Below, piece by piece: positions 1-8,054 of a stretch of 64,000 nucleotides of DNA. The stretch is from Devosia oryziradicis (lineage in GTDB: Bacteria; Pseudomonadota; Alphaproteobacteria; Rhizobiales; Devosiaceae). The notes beneath the pieces are model-generated. The model saw nothing but the letters and a program-made list of their open reading frames with translations. It was not told the origin of the DNA and did not search any database. Within the stretch, counting starts at the first letter, position 1. Each line of letters begins with the position of its first letter. The translations under genes were made by a program, and so were the position numbers. Location of the stretch: contig NZ_CP068047.1 in NCBI RefSeq assembly GCF_016698645.1, positions 558,001 to 622,000 on the forward strand, given 5' to 3'.

Positions 1-1
1 G

Positions 2-298
2 CTAGTGATTGTGGTGGGCGTGTTGCGCGTCATTTTCGGTTCCAGTGGCTGGGAATATTACGTCGCCAACTATGCCTTCTGGGCCAAGATGGTGGCGTTC
101 TTGGTGATGGGCCTCCTTACCATCCAGCCGACACTGGCTATCCGCCGCTGGCTCAAGGCGAGCCAGGGCGATGCCAGCTATGCCATTCCGCCCGCCGAGA
201 TCGCCGCCAGCCGGCGCTATATCCACCTGCAGGTGGGCGTGGCAGTGCTTATTCCGATCTTTGCCGCCGCCATGGCGCGGGGCTACGGCGTCGCCTAG
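2..298 (+). CDS. DUF2214 family membrane protein, C-terminal part
   Basis: The reading frame is open from the window edge, so only the last ~98 residues are visible and the start lies outside. The piece has three hydrophobic stretches (about residues 1-11, 27-45 and 74-91) and a central segment with FWAKMVAF and an IQPT-A-RRW pattern, which I recognise from the DUF2214 family of small inner-membrane proteins of unknown function. Its TAG stop overlaps the stop of the convergent nth gene in the palindrome CTAG, so there is no space for a terminator between them. Family assignment is from pattern recognition on a fragment. Confidence 0.7.
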   Translation, partial: LVIVVGVLRVIFGSSGWEYYVANYAFWAKMVAFLVMGLLTIQPTLAIRRWLKASQGDASYAIPPAEIAASRRYIHLQVGVAVLIPIFAAAMARGYGVA

Positions 299-969
299 GC
301 GCCCTTCGGCGCCGGCGTCTTGGGCTCGAAGCGGCACCATTCGCGGATGGCGCAGCGCCAGCATTCGGGCTTGCGCGCCTTGCAGACGTAGCGGCCGTGC
401 AGGATCAGCCAGTGATGGGCATGCAGCAGGTATTGCGGCGGGATGACCTTGAGCAGTTGCAACTCCACGGCAAGCGGGGTGGCAGCGGGCGCCAAGCCCG
501 TGCGGTTGCTGACGCGGAACAGGTGGGTGTCCACCGCAATGGTGGGCTGCTTGAAGAAGATGTTGAGCACCACATTAGCGGTCTTGCGACCGACCCCGGG
601 CAGCGCCTCGAGCGCCTCGCGGTCAGCCGGCACTTCGCCGCCATGCCGTTCGATCAGCAGCTGACTAAGGGCAAACACATTCTTGGCCTTGCCGCGGTAA
701 AGGCCGATGGTCTTGACCAATTCGGTGATCTGGTCGACCCCAAGCGCCACCATGGCTGATGGCGTGGGCGCCAGTTCGAACAGCCGCTTGGTGGCCTTGT
801 TCACCCCGACGTCGGTTGCCTGGGCCGACAGCACCACTGCAACCAGCAGGGTAAAGGCGTTGACGTAGTCGAGCTCCCCCTTGGGCTCCGGTTCGATTTC
901 ACTGAATCGCGCAAAGATAGCCTCGACATCGGCCTTGGGCAGGCTCTTCACTTTTTTCGTAGCGGCCAT
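295..969 (-). CDS. nth: Endonuclease III (DNA glycosylase/AP lyase)
   Basis: Base-excision repair enzyme that removes oxidised pyrimidines and nicks abasic sites. The 224-residue protein has the helix-hairpin-helix motif LPGVGRKTA with the expected catalytic lysine K129, the catalytic aspartate D147 in VDTH, and a C-terminal 4Fe-4S cluster motif C196-x6-C203-x2-C206-x5-C212. I place the start at the ATG at 969 because the family homology begins there and a purine-rich GGGGCGAGAG precedes it; an in-frame upstream extension to 1029 would run into the divergent DUF2244 gene. Length fits the family. It is divergent from DUF2244, a pairing common in Hyphomicrobiales. Confidence 0.95.
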   Translation of the reverse strand: MAATKKVKSLPKADVEAIFARFSEIEPEPKGELDYVNAFTLLVAVVLSAQATDVGVNKATKRLFELAPTPSAMVALGVDQITELVKTIGLYRGKAKNVFALSQLLIERHGGEVPADREALEALPGVGRKTANVVLNIFFKQPTIAVDTHLFRVSNRTGLAPAATPLAVELQLLKVIPPQYLLHAHHWLILHGRYVCKARKPECWRCAIREWCRFEPKTPAPKGA

Positions 970-1017
970 TCTCTCGCCCCTGATTCTGCGCCTATAGTCA
1001 GTGTCGAAGAGTTCGCC

Positions 1018-1503
1018 ATGCCAATGCAAGCCACAACCACCACGCCGCTTTTCGCAGCGGCGCTCAAGCCGGACCGCTCGCCGCGCCTGATGGGCGGCTG
1101 GGTCGCGTTCGCCCTGGCCGGGATCGCCACCGCACCGCTCGCCATCCTGGTCGCCGAAGTGCTGGTGCCCGCAGCGGCGGCCTTTGCCATTGGCGGCGCC
1201 AGCCTGACGGCGCTTTCGGTGCGCGCCTCGCGGCAGCGCCGGGTCGCCCAGCAGGTGACGCTATGGGCCGACCAGCTCGAAGTCGTCACCATCGATGCGC
1301 AGGGGGCGCGGCTGCTGCGCCGCTTCGATCCCAAGACGGTGCGGCTGGTGCTCGACCGCGACGACAATGAGAAGGCCGTGCGGATGCGCCTGCGCTCGGG
1401 CAAGGACGAGTTCGAGTTGGGGGCCTTCCTCAAGCCGGAAGACCGGTCGAGCCTCGCCAAGGCCTTCGGCACCGCGCTGCGCCGGGCTCGGCAGGCGAGC
1501 TGA
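1018..1503 (+). CDS. DUF2244 domain membrane protein
   Basis: A 161-residue protein with two adjacent hydrophobic segments (about residues 27-45 and 47-65) followed by a cytoplasmic beta-rich C-terminal half. The N-terminal ALKPDRS pattern and overall shape match the DUF2244 family, whose role is not established. It lies head to head with nth across only 48 bp, so the two probably share a promoter region; a TATAGT hexamer at 993-998 could be a -10 element. Start taken as the ATG at 1018; a second ATG two codons later is equally possible. Confidence 0.8.
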   Translation: MPMQATTTTPLFAAALKPDRSPRLMGGWVAFALAGIATAPLAILVAEVLVPAAAAFAIGGASLTALSVRASRQRRVAQQVTLWADQLEVVTIDAQGARLLRRFDPKTVRLVLDRDDNEKAVRMRLRSGKDEFELGAFLKPEDRSSLAKAFGTALRRARQAS

Positions 1504-1576
1504 GCGGTCAAAAACGGGTCGCGTCGCCTAGCCGCGATGCCTAGATAGACACCCGATATAGCCAACGGGTGCCAGC

Positions 1577-2446
1577 ATGAACCAGATCACACACATGACC
1601 CCCGCGTCGGATTACGACACCATTCGCGCCGCCATCCGCTATCTCAGCGAGAACGGCCCCGATGTCGCCGACCTTCCGCGCTTTGCCGCGACGCTCGGCC
1701 TCTCCGAGCGGCAGCTGACGGACCTCTTCCGCCGCTGGTGCGGCCTGTCGCCCAAGAGCTTTTCGCAGGCGGTGGCGCTCGATCATGCCAAGAGCCTGCT
1801 GCGCGCCAACCAGAGCGTGCTCGACACCACCTACCAAGTGGGCCTGAGCTCGACCTCGCGACTGCACGACCTGTTCGTTGCCTATGAAGCCATGCCGCCC
1901 GGCATTTTCCGCGCCGGCGGGGAGGGGATGGACATGGTGTGGGGCGCGGCGCCATCACCCTTCGGCATGGCGGTTGCCACGGCCACCGACTATGGCATGT
2001 CGGGGCTGGGCTTCGCCGACGCCGATACCAGCATCCAGCAGGCCTTCGAGGACCTGGCCAATCGCTGGCCCAATGCCCGCTTTACCCGCGACGATGCCAA
2101 GGTGGCGCCGATGATCGCCCTGGCGTTCGATCCGGCACGCTGGTCGCCGGATCATCCGGTGCGCATCGTGCTGATCGGCACCGATTTCGAGGTCAAGGTG
2201 TGGGAGACGCTGCTCAAGATACCCTGCGGCAGGGCAACGACGTATCAAAGCGTCGCCAACCATATCGGCCGGCCCACCGCCGCACGGGCCGTTGGCGCCG
2301 CCGTGGGCAAGAACCCGATCAGCTTCGTCGTGCCCTGCCACCGCGTGGTCGGCACGTCAGGGGCGCTGACCGGCTATCACTGGGGCGTGCCGCGCAAGCG
2401 CGCCATACTGGGCTGGGAAGCCGGGGTCATCTCCGGGGCGCATTAG
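1577..2446 (+). CDS. AraC-type HTH / methylated-DNA--protein-cysteine methyltransferase (Ada-like)
   Basis: A two-domain DNA alkylation repair protein of 289 residues. An AraC-like helix-turn-helix occupies about residues 25-100, and the rest is an O6-alkylguanine methyltransferase domain with the acceptor cysteine C254 in PCHRVVG and the preceding helix RAVGAAVGKNP. E. coli Ada has an extra N-terminal zinc/methylphosphotriester domain; that is absent here, so if the protein regulates transcription it cannot sense phosphotriesters in the E. coli way. It probably repairs O6-methylguanine by irreversible self-methylation. Monocistronic, with a dispersed repeat directly downstream. Confidence 0.9.
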   Translation: MNQITHMTPASDYDTIRAAIRYLSENGPDVADLPRFAATLGLSERQLTDLFRRWCGLSPKSFSQAVALDHAKSLLRANQSVLDTTYQVGLSSTSRLHDLFVAYEAMPPGIFRAGGEGMDMVWGAAPSPFGMAVATATDYGMSGLGFADADTSIQQAFEDLANRWPNARFTRDDAKVAPMIALAFDPARWSPDHPVRIVLIGTDFEVKVWETLLKIPCGRATTYQSVANHIGRPTAARAVGAAVGKNPISFVVPCHRVVGTSGALTGYHWGVPRKRAILGWEAGVISGAH

Positions 2447-2454
2447 CGCGCGCC

Positions 2455-2468
2455 GTTTCACGTGAATC
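2455..2468. promoter_or_regulatory. parS-like site (GTTTCACGTGAATC)
   Basis: Differs at one base from the alphaproteobacterial ParB-binding palindrome GTTTCACGTGAAAC. It lies just after the ada-like stop codon. Outlying member of a ten-site cluster centred on parAB; binding is inferred. Confidence 0.55.
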
Positions 2469-2497
2469 GCGATGGAGCACACACTCCACCACCCACC

Positions 2498-2591
2498 GGC
2501 CGTCACCCTCGGGCTTGACCCGAGGGCTCTTCACTTAAATGAGCGTCCGGCAAGTACAGCGCCCTCGGGTCAGGCCCGAGGGTGACGATCG
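2498..2591. repeat. Intergenic inverted repeat, CCCTCGGG family, copy 1
   Basis: About 94 bp. The left arm carries CCCTCGGGCTTGACCCGAGGG and the right arm CCCTCGGGTCAGGCCCGAGGG, each a small palindrome and the two arms inverted relative to each other, ending in CGTCA/TGACG. A close relative lies at 59294-59384. No coding capacity; looks like a non-autonomous MITE- or BIME-like element between ada-like and gpmA. Confidence 0.75.
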
Positions 2592-2621
2592 AGTTTGGGG
2601 CGCTCTTTGTGGATCAGACCC

Positions 2622-3236
2622 CTAGATCTCTACCCGCTCCACCAGCTTCCCGTCCGGCCCGATCTTGTACACCGTGGGCTGCCCGGTGGCGATTTCCCGC
2701 TTGAGGATCTGTTCGGGGGTCAAGCCCTCGATAGCCATGACCATGGCGCGCAGCGAATTGCCATGGGCGGCGACCAGCACGGTCTTGCCGGCCTTCAGCT
2801 GGGGCACGATCTCGGCATCGTAATAGGGCAGGGTGCGGGCCGCGGTGTCCTTGAGGCTTTCGCCGCCCGGCGGGGGCACGTCATAGGAGCGGCGCCAGAT
2901 CAGCACCTGTTCCTCGCCCCACTTGGCGCGGGCATCATCCTTGTTGAGGCCGGAGAGATCGCCATAGTCGCGCTCGTTGAGCGCGGTATTCCTGGTAATG
3001 GTGACGTTGAGGATGCCCATCTCCTCGAGCATCAGGTCCAGGGTGTGCTGGGCCCGCCGCAGCGCGGAGGTGTAGAAGAGATCGGGAACGATGCCCTTGG
3101 CCTTGAGCGCCTTGCCGGTGGCGCGGGCTTCGCCGATGCCCTTTTCAGTCAGGTTGGGATTGCGCCAGCCGGTGAAAAGGTTCTGGAGGTTCCACTCGCT
3201 TTCGCCATGGCGCACGAGGATCAGGGTACCGGTCAT
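2622..3236 (-). CDS. gpmA: 2,3-bisphosphoglycerate-dependent phosphoglycerate mutase
   Basis: Glycolysis/gluconeogenesis enzyme interconverting 3- and 2-phosphoglycerate. The 204-residue protein begins [13 protein letters not shown] with the phospho-acceptor H10, has E88 in LNERDYG and the second active-site histidine H158 in AAHGNS. It is shorter than the ~250-residue E. coli enzyme, as is usual for alphaproteobacteria. The start is the ATG at 3236, preceded by AGGACA; a longer open frame extends upstream into dapB but lacks homology. Same strand as dapB with a 25-bp gap, so probably co-transcribed downstream of it. Confidence 0.93.
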   Translation of the reverse strand: MTGTLILVRHGESEWNLQNLFTGWRNPNLTEKGIGEARATGKALKAKGIVPDLFYTSALRRAQHTLDLMLEEMGILNVTITRNTALNERDYGDLSGLNKDDARAKWGEEQVLIWRRSYDVPPPGGESLKDTAARTLPYYDAEIVPQLKAGKTVLVAAHGNSLRAMVMAIEGLTPEQILKREIATGQPTVYKIGPDGKLVERVEI

Positions 3237-3261
3237 TTGCTTGTCCTGTTGTCGAGGTGTG

Positions 3262-4092
3262 TCAGTCGAGGCCGAGTACGTCGGCCATGGAATAAAGGCC
3301 GGGCGGTTGGCTGGCCGCCCAGAGCGCGGCGCGCGCGGCGCCGCCGGCGAACATGGAACGATCCTCGGCGCGATGGTTGAGTTCGATCCGCTCGGCAGGG
3401 CCCGCCATGATGACGGAATGGTCCCCGACCACGGTGCCGCCGCGCAGGGTGGCAAAGCCGATCGTGCCGGTCTCGCGCGGGCCGGTATGGCCGTCACGAA
3501 CCCGGACGGAATGATCCTTCAACGCAATGTCCCGCCCCCTGGCCGCAGCCTCGCCGAGCAGCAGGGCCGTGCCCGAGGGCGCATCGACCTTTCGGTTATG
3601 GTGCATTTCGAGGATTTCGATGTCGTAATCGGCAAGCATGGACGCGGCCTTGCGCACCAGGCTCGCCAGCACGTTGACGCCGAGCGAGAAATTCCCGGAT
3701 TTGACGATGCGCGCGCCATGCTGCGCCGCCTGGGCAATAGCCGCGTCGTCGGCCTCCGAGCAGCCGGTCGTGCCGATGACGTGGATCAGACCCCGCTCGG
3801 CCGCCTTGCCGGCCAGGGCAACGCTGGCGCTCGGCGCCGTGAAATCGATGATGGCGTCGGCGCCCACCAGGGCCGCGTCGATATCGTCGGTGATGGTCAC
3901 CCCAAGGGCGCCAATTCCGGCATAGAGCCCCGCATCCTGGCCGATGGCCGGCGTGCCGGGGCGATCGACGGCGCCATGCAGCCGGGCCACTGCACCATGC
4001 AGGTCCAGTCCCCCGAGCGCGGCAACAGCGCGGATATTGGCCGCGCCCATGCGTCCGCCGGCACCCGCCACCACGACCTTGAGTTCCGCCAT
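3262..4092 (-). CDS. dapB: 4-hydroxy-tetrahydrodipicolinate reductase
   Basis: Lysine/diaminopimelate pathway enzyme that reduces 4-hydroxy-tetrahydrodipicolinate with NAD(P)H. The 276-residue protein starts with the Rossmann motif G-A-G-G-R-M-G (residues 10-16), has the GTTG nucleotide-binding turn and the substrate-binding [13 protein letters not shown] segment. The start at 4092 is chosen because the nucleotide-binding strand follows directly; an upstream in-frame ATG at 4146 would add 18 residues without homology. First gene of a likely dapB-gpmA unit. Confidence 0.95.
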   Translation of the reverse strand: MAELKVVVAGAGGRMGAANIRAVAALGGLDLHGAVARLHGAVDRPGTPAIGQDAGLYAGIGALGVTITDDIDAALVGADAIIDFTAPSASVALAGKAAERGLIHVIGTTGCSEADDAAIAQAAQHGARIVKSGNFSLGVNVLASLVRKAASMLADYDIEILEMHHNRKVDAPSGTALLLGEAAARGRDIALKDHSVRVRDGHTGPRETGTIGFATLRGGTVVGDHSVIMAGPAERIELNHRAEDRSMFAGGAARAALWAASQPPGLYSMADVLGLD

Positions 4093-4210
4093 CGCGCCCT
4101 CCACAAATCCGGTCCCGGCTATAGCAGCGCCTTGGGAAAACGCCAACAGCGGTGCCCCAATGTGGTCACCATGCTAGAGTTGAGCTTGAAGCAAAACCAA
4201 GGACGCTGAT

Positions 4211-4561
4211 TTGACCATCACCAACGCGCTGGCCGGTATCGCGGTGGAGGACATTGCCGAAGCCCTCGACTTCTACGAACGCCTGTTCGGACGGGAGGCC
4301 GATGCCAGACCGATGAACGACCAGGCCGAGTGGAAACTGCCCGGCGGCGCCTGGGTCCAGGTGCATACCGATGCCGACCGGGCCGGGGCCTCGACATTGA
4401 CCTTGGTCGTCGACGACCTCAGCGAGGAATTGGGGCGATTGTCCCTGCAGGGGCTGACACCTGCCTCCAAGGCGATCGGCGGCTTCTTCAAGACGGCCAA
4501 GTTTCGCGACCCCGATGGCAACCAGATCGTTCTCAGCCAGCCGCAGCCGGGGACGTATTGA
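4211..4561 (+). CDS. VOC (glyoxalase/bleomycin-resistance fold) protein
   Basis: A 116-residue single-domain protein of the vicinal-oxygen-chelate superfamily: paired beta-alpha-beta-beta-beta units, the N-terminal DFYERLFGRE signature, and the terminal FRDPDGNQI motif typical of these proteins. Substrate cannot be inferred; members include lyases, dioxygenases and resistance proteins. The start codon is TTG at 4211, supported by AAGGA about 7 nt upstream. Divergent from dapB and followed by a large inverted repeat. Confidence 0.8.
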   Translation: MTITNALAGIAVEDIAEALDFYERLFGREADARPMNDQAEWKLPGGAWVQVHTDADRAGASTLTLVVDDLSEELGRLSLQGLTPASKAIGGFFKTAKFRDPDGNQIVLSQPQPGTY

Positions 4562-4590
4562 GGTCGACCAGCCGCGAACTGTCAGTCGGT

Positions 4591-4736
4591 CACCCTCCCC
4601 CTTGTGGGGAGGGAAGCGAGATAGACTTAGCTTAGGCTACGTCCGTTAAATCGAGCAGGGTGGGGGTATGCCCTCCGCAGACTCGGTGGTTGTGGCCCAC
4701 CCCCACCCTTGATCCCTCCCCACAAGGGGGAGGGTG
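4591..4736. repeat. Intergenic inverted repeat, CCTCCCC family, copy 1
   Basis: Outer inverted arms of about 23 bp (4591-4613 and 4714-4736, rich in CCCTCCCC...GGGG) enclose inner arms AGGGTGGGGGT (4657-4667) and ACCCCCACCCT (4699-4709). No coding capacity. Relatives at 9199-9310 and 43220-43335. Confidence 0.75.
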
Positions 4737-4785
4737 TCGGCTGCAAGATCAGCCGCAAGAGCAACGGTCCTGCGCTAGCGCCCCT

Positions 4786-5736
4786 TCAAACCCTTCGCAA
4801 CTGCACCGTCTCGATCAGATGGCTCTTGCCCTTCTTGAGCACCAGGTCGGCGCGTCCGCGGGTGGGCAGCACGTTCTCGACCAGGTTGGGCAGGTTGATG
4901 GTGCGCCAGACCATGCGGCCGAACTCCCCGGCCTCGGCCTCGCTCATCTCGGCGAAGCGACGGAAGAACGAGGTCGGATCCTTGAACGCGGTTTCGCGCA
5001 ACCGGAAGAAGCGCTCCATGAACCAGGCTTCGAGATCATCATTGTCCGCGTCGATATAGACCGAGAAGTCGATGAAGTCGGAAGCGAATAGGATGGGCTT
5101 GCCATCCTTGGGGAGTTCGCCCGGCTGGAGGATGTTAAGCCCTTCGACGATGAGGATATCGGGCCGATCGACGGTGATCTCGCTGCCCTCGATCACGTCA
5201 TAGACCAGGTGCGAATAGACCGGCGCCTTCACATTGGCCTTGCCGGACTTGATATCGCTGAGGAACTGCACGAAGCGGGTGCGGTCGTAGCTTTCGGGGA
5301 AGCCCTTGCGCTCCATGATGCCGCGCTCGGCCAAGACCTTATTGGGCTGCAGGAACCCGTCGGTGGTGACCAGGTCGACCTTGGGGCTCGACTTCCAGCG
5401 CTGCAGCAGCGCCTGGAGGATACGCGCGGTGGTCGACTTGCCCACCGCCACCGAACCGGCGACGCCGATGATGAAGGGCACCTTCTGGTCGGGCGTTTCG
5501 AGGAAGCGGGTCGAGACATTGTGCAGGCTCTGTACGGCCTCGACGTAGAAACTCAGGAGGCGCGTCAGGGGCAGGTAGACCTCTTCGGCCTCTTCGAGCG
5601 AGATCGGATCGCTCAGCGTACGCAGCCGCTGGATGTCCTCGCGCGTCAGCGTCATCGGCTCGTCGGCGCGCAGGGCGCTCCACTGGGCCTTGGTGAAGTG
5701 ATGATAGGGCGCCAGGACCGGCGGACGCTTTGCCAT
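4786..5736 (-). CDS. coaA: Type I pantothenate kinase
   Basis: First step of coenzyme A synthesis, phosphorylating pantothenate. The 316-residue protein matches the bacterial CoaA length, with Walker [13 protein letters not shown] at residues 91-102 and the downstream DLVTTDGFL and E-S-YD segments of the family. Its ATG overlaps the hisE stop in TAATG, so translation is probably coupled to hisE. The hisE-coaA pairing is a known Hyphomicrobiales arrangement. A CCTCCCC-family repeat follows downstream. Confidence 0.95.
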   Translation of the reverse strand: MAKRPPVLAPYHHFTKAQWSALRADEPMTLTREDIQRLRTLSDPISLEEAEEVYLPLTRLLSFYVEAVQSLHNVSTRFLETPDQKVPFIIGVAGSVAVGKSTTARILQALLQRWKSSPKVDLVTTDGFLQPNKVLAERGIMERKGFPESYDRTRFVQFLSDIKSGKANVKAPVYSHLVYDVIEGSEITVDRPDILIVEGLNILQPGELPKDGKPILFASDFIDFSVYIDADNDDLEAWFMERFFRLRETAFKDPTSFFRRFAEMSEAEAGEFGRMVWRTINLPNLVENVLPTRGRADLVLKKGKSHLIETVQLRRV

Positions 5737-6050
5737 TATTGCGGACCTCGCGACGCTTTCTCGGCGAGGCCCGACTGGGCCGTGCGGGCATCGAGTTCGG
5801 CCATCACCTCGGCCAGCGGAATATTGGCTGCCTTCAGCACCACCAGCAGGTGGTAAAGGACATCAGCGCTTTCCTTGACCAGTTCAACGCGGTTGCCGGT
5901 GACAGCCGCGATGACGGCTTCGGTGGCTTCCTCGCCCAGCTTCTGCGCGCATTTTTCCATGCCGCGGCCGATCAGCTTGGCCGTGTAGCTTTCATCGGGC
6001 GAAGCGGCGGCCCGTGTCGCAATACGGGCTTGGAGGTCATCGAGGGTCAT
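5736..6050 (-). CDS. hisE: Phosphoribosyl-ATP pyrophosphatase
   Basis: Second step of histidine synthesis, hydrolysing phosphoribosyl-ATP to phosphoribosyl-AMP. The 104-residue all-alpha protein carries the metal-binding acidic motifs GEEATE and ESADVLYH characteristic of the HisE/MazG-like fold. It is separated from hisF by about 218 bp filled with repeats, so it may have its own promoter; it overlaps coaA by one base downstream. Confidence 0.95.
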   Translation of the reverse strand: MTLDDLQARIATRAAASPDESYTAKLIGRGMEKCAQKLGEEATEAVIAAVTGNRVELVKESADVLYHLLVVLKAANIPLAEVMAELDARTAQSGLAEKASRGPQ

Positions 6051-6076
6051 GCTGCGATCTCCCGATCGTTGCGGGA

Positions 6077-6171
6077 GTCATTCCGGCGAAGGCCGGAATC
6101 CATGCGCCGAACCTGCAACGCCGCCGGCGTCCACGGCTACGGACATGGACCCCGGCCTTCGCCGGGGTGAC
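6077..6171. repeat. Intergenic inverted repeat, GTCATTCCGG family
   Basis: Left arm GTCATTCCGG-CGAA-GGCCGGAATCCAT and right arm ATGGACCCCGG-CCTTCG-CCGGGGTGAC, inverted relative to each other around a ~40-bp centre. Lies between hisE and hisF. Relatives at 9064-9133, 12743-12859, 47698-47725 and 62611-62779. Confidence 0.7.
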
Positions 6172-6233
6172 ATGGTGGATTTTGATGGCTTAAAGCAAAC
6201 TTTTGCCCCGCCGTCACTACGACCTAAGCTCAC

Positions 6234-6313
6234 CGCCATTCGAGCGTAGCTCTCATGGCCTTGCCTGCTCAAATCGCTCCACTGGAGCGATTTGCCCTAT
6301 CGGTCGCAGGCAA
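6234..6313. repeat. Two-hairpin palindromic element, copy 1 (overlaps hisF 3' end)
   Basis: Contains a perfect 25-bp palindrome with 12-base arms CAAATCGCTCCA/TGGAGCGATTTG at 6270-6294, flanked by outer arms CTTGCCTGC (6260-6268) and GCAGGCAAG (6305-6313), and a small neighbouring hairpin GAGC-TAC-GCTC on the minus strand. A second copy is at 35571-35649. The element supplies the last codons and stop of hisF. Confidence 0.75.
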
Positions 6314-7099
6314 GTCCATCCGCACCGCCACGCCGTGGTCGCGCAGATACTGCTTGGCCTGGGGGATGGTGAACGTGCCGAAGTGGAAGATCGAGGCGGC
6401 AAGCACCGCGCTGGCATGGCCCTCGACCACGCCATCGACCAGGTCCTGCAGCGAACCGACCCCACCCGAGGCGATCACCGGCACTTCCACTTCGTCGGCA
6501 ATGGCGCGTGTCAGCTTGAGGTCGAAACCCGATTTGGTGCCGTCGCGGTCCATCGAGGTCACCAGCAGTTCGCCGGCGCCGCGTTCGACCATGCGGGCGG
6601 CAAACTCCACCGCATCGAGGCCCGATGGCTTGCGGCCGCCATGGGTGAAAATTTCCCACTCGCTTCTGTTATCGCCACCGACCCGCTCGCTCAGCCGCTG
6701 CTTGGCATCGACCGAGACGACGATGCATTGATTGCCGAACTTGTCGGCGGCGCGGGCGATGAAATCAGGGTCATTCACCGCCGCCGAGTTGATCGCCACC
6801 TTGTCGGCACCGGCCAGGAGGAGCTTGCGGATATCCTCGATCGTCCGCACGCCGCCGCCAACCGTCACCGGCATGAAGCAGTGTTCGGCGGTGCGGGCCA
6901 CCACGTCGAAAATCGTGTCGCGGCCTTCATGGCTGGCGGTGATGTCAAGGAAGGTCAGTTCGTCCGCGCCTGCCGCGTCATAGGCCATGGCGGCTTCCAC
7001 CGGATCGCCGGCATCGCGCAGGTCGACGAAGTTGACACCCTTGACCACGCGGCCGCCCATCACGTCGAGACAGGGAATGAGACGGGTCTTGAGCGTCAT
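6269..7099 (-). CDS. hisF: Imidazole glycerol phosphate synthase, cyclase subunit
   Basis: Cyclase half of the HisF-HisH enzyme, making imidazole glycerol phosphate and AICAR from PRFAR and ammonia. The (beta/alpha)8 barrel shows catalytic D12 in IPCLDV and D131 in VSVDAK plus the phosphate-binding GGG-R segment. The start is ATG at 7099, overlapping the preceding stop as ATGA. At 276 residues it is about 20 longer than E. coli HisF: after the usual end near AVRMDL there is a 13-residue tail ([13 protein letters not shown]) encoded by the palindromic element at 6234-6313, which also provides the stop. Enzyme identity is certain; the effect of the tail is unknown. Confidence 0.95.
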   Translation of the reverse strand: MTLKTRLIPCLDVMGGRVVKGVNFVDLRDAGDPVEAAMAYDAAGADELTFLDITASHEGRDTIFDVVARTAEHCFMPVTVGGGVRTIEDIRKLLLAGADKVAINSAAVNDPDFIARAADKFGNQCIVVSVDAKQRLSERVGGDNRSEWEIFTHGGRKPSGLDAVEFAARMVERGAGELLVTSMDRDGTKSGFDLKLTRAIADEVEVPVIASGGVGSLQDLVDGVVEGHASAVLAASIFHFGTFTIPQAKQYLRDHGVAVRMDLPATDRANRSSGAI

Positions 7100-7326
7100 T
7101 GACGAGGTTCCTTGGACGTCTTGAACCGCTGCATCACGGTTCGGAACAGGGTGAAGACCAGCGACATCAGCCACATGAAGAAGGCGAAGAGAGCGATCAG
7201 CAGCGCCCACGAGGGCAGCCAGCTCATCAGTGCGGCATAACCGACGGCCAAGATGGGGATGATGGGGGCGAGATACCACCACCAGTTCACCCGCTCGATC
7301 ATCACATGGCGCGGCGCGGCTTTCAT
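7096..7326 (-). CDS. Small inner-membrane protein within the his operon
   Basis: A 76-residue protein I do not recognise. It has two hydrophobic segments (about residues 17-36 and 40-62), a tryptophan-rich start (NWWWYLAP), and a basic C-terminal tail ([15 protein letters not shown]), so it is probably an inner-membrane protein with the tail in the cytoplasm. It sits between hisA and hisF and overlaps both by ATGA, which makes translation of a functional product very likely. Nothing links it directly to histidine synthesis apart from this position. Confidence 0.75.
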   Translation of the reverse strand: MKAAPRHVMIERVNWWWYLAPIIPILAVGYAALMSWLPSWALLIALFAFFMWLMSLVFTLFRTVMQRFKTSKEPRQ

Positions 7327-8054
7327 GCAGCCGCCTTGAGCAAAGCCAGTGCTTCACGTGAATCAATCCGCCCATCGTAGAGCGCGCGGCCGGAAATGGC
7401 GCCCTCGAGGATCTGATATTCGGGCCGCGTCATGCGCTCGATGTCATCCATCGAGGCCAGCCCGCCCGAAGCGATGACCGGGATCGAGGTCGAACGCGCC
7501 AGCTCCAGCGTCGAGGGCCAGTTGATGCCGGCGAGGATGCCGTCGCGGTCGATATCGGTATAGATGATGGCCGCCACGCCGACGCCTTCGAAACGCTTGG
7601 CCAGCTCGATGATGGACAGCTCCGACGTCTCGGCCCAGCCTTCCACCGCAACCATACCGCCCTTGGCATCGGTGCCGACGGCGACCTGGCCCGGCCACTT
7701 TTTTGCCGCTTCCTTGACCAGCTCGGGATCGCGCACGGCGACGGTGCCGAGGATCACCCGGCTCAGCCCCTTGTCGAGCCAGCTTTCGATATGGGCCAGC
7801 GTACGGATGCCGCCGCCCAGCTGCACCGGAAACTTCACCGTCTTGAGAATGGCTTCCACCGCCGCCCCATTGACGCTCTCGCCGGCAAAGGCGCCGTTGA
7901 GGTCGACGACGTGGAGGTACTCAAACCCCTGGTCCTCGAATGACTTGGCCTGCGCGGCCGGGTCGTCGTTGAACACGGTGGCCTGGTCCATGTCGCCCAG
8001 CTTGAGGCGCACGCACTGGCCGTCCTTGAGGTCGATGGCGGGGAAAAGGATCAC
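7323..8054 (-). CDS. hisA: ProFAR isomerase (phosphoribosylformimino-AICAR-P isomerase)
   Basis: Fourth enzyme of histidine synthesis, a (beta/alpha)8 Amadori isomerase. The start is GTG at 8054, overlapping the hisH stop (GTGA), giving 243 residues, the normal size. The protein opens [11 protein letters not shown] with catalytic D8, has the GGGIR phosphate-binding loop and a later TDIDRDG segment with the second catalytic aspartate. A parS-like palindrome is embedded in its C-terminal codons (reading DSREA). Confidence 0.95.
   Translation of the reverse strand: MILFPAIDLKDGQCVRLKLGDMDQATVFNDDPAAQAKSFEDQGFEYLHVVDLNGAFAGESVNGAAVEAILKTVKFPVQLGGGIRTLAHIESWLDKGLSRVILGTVAVRDPELVKEAAKKWPGQVAVGTDAKGGMVAVEGWAETSELSIIELAKRFEGVGVAAIIYTDIDRDGILAGINWPSTLELARSTSIPVIASGGLASMDDIERMTRPEYQILEGAISGRALYDGRIDSREALALLKAAA
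7351..7364. promoter_or_regulatory. parS-like site (GCTTCACGTGAATC) inside hisA
   Basis: Two mismatches to GTTTCACGTGAAAC, one in each outer arm; the core TTCACGTGAA is intact. Embedded in the C-terminal coding region of hisA. Binding is inferred. Confidence 0.4.

Noticed and set aside
6078..6272. Small minus-strand open frame between hisE and hisF
   Set aside because: Made almost entirely of two repeat elements; its apparent protein (SPRRRPGS, FRPSPE) is the typical translation of such repeats.
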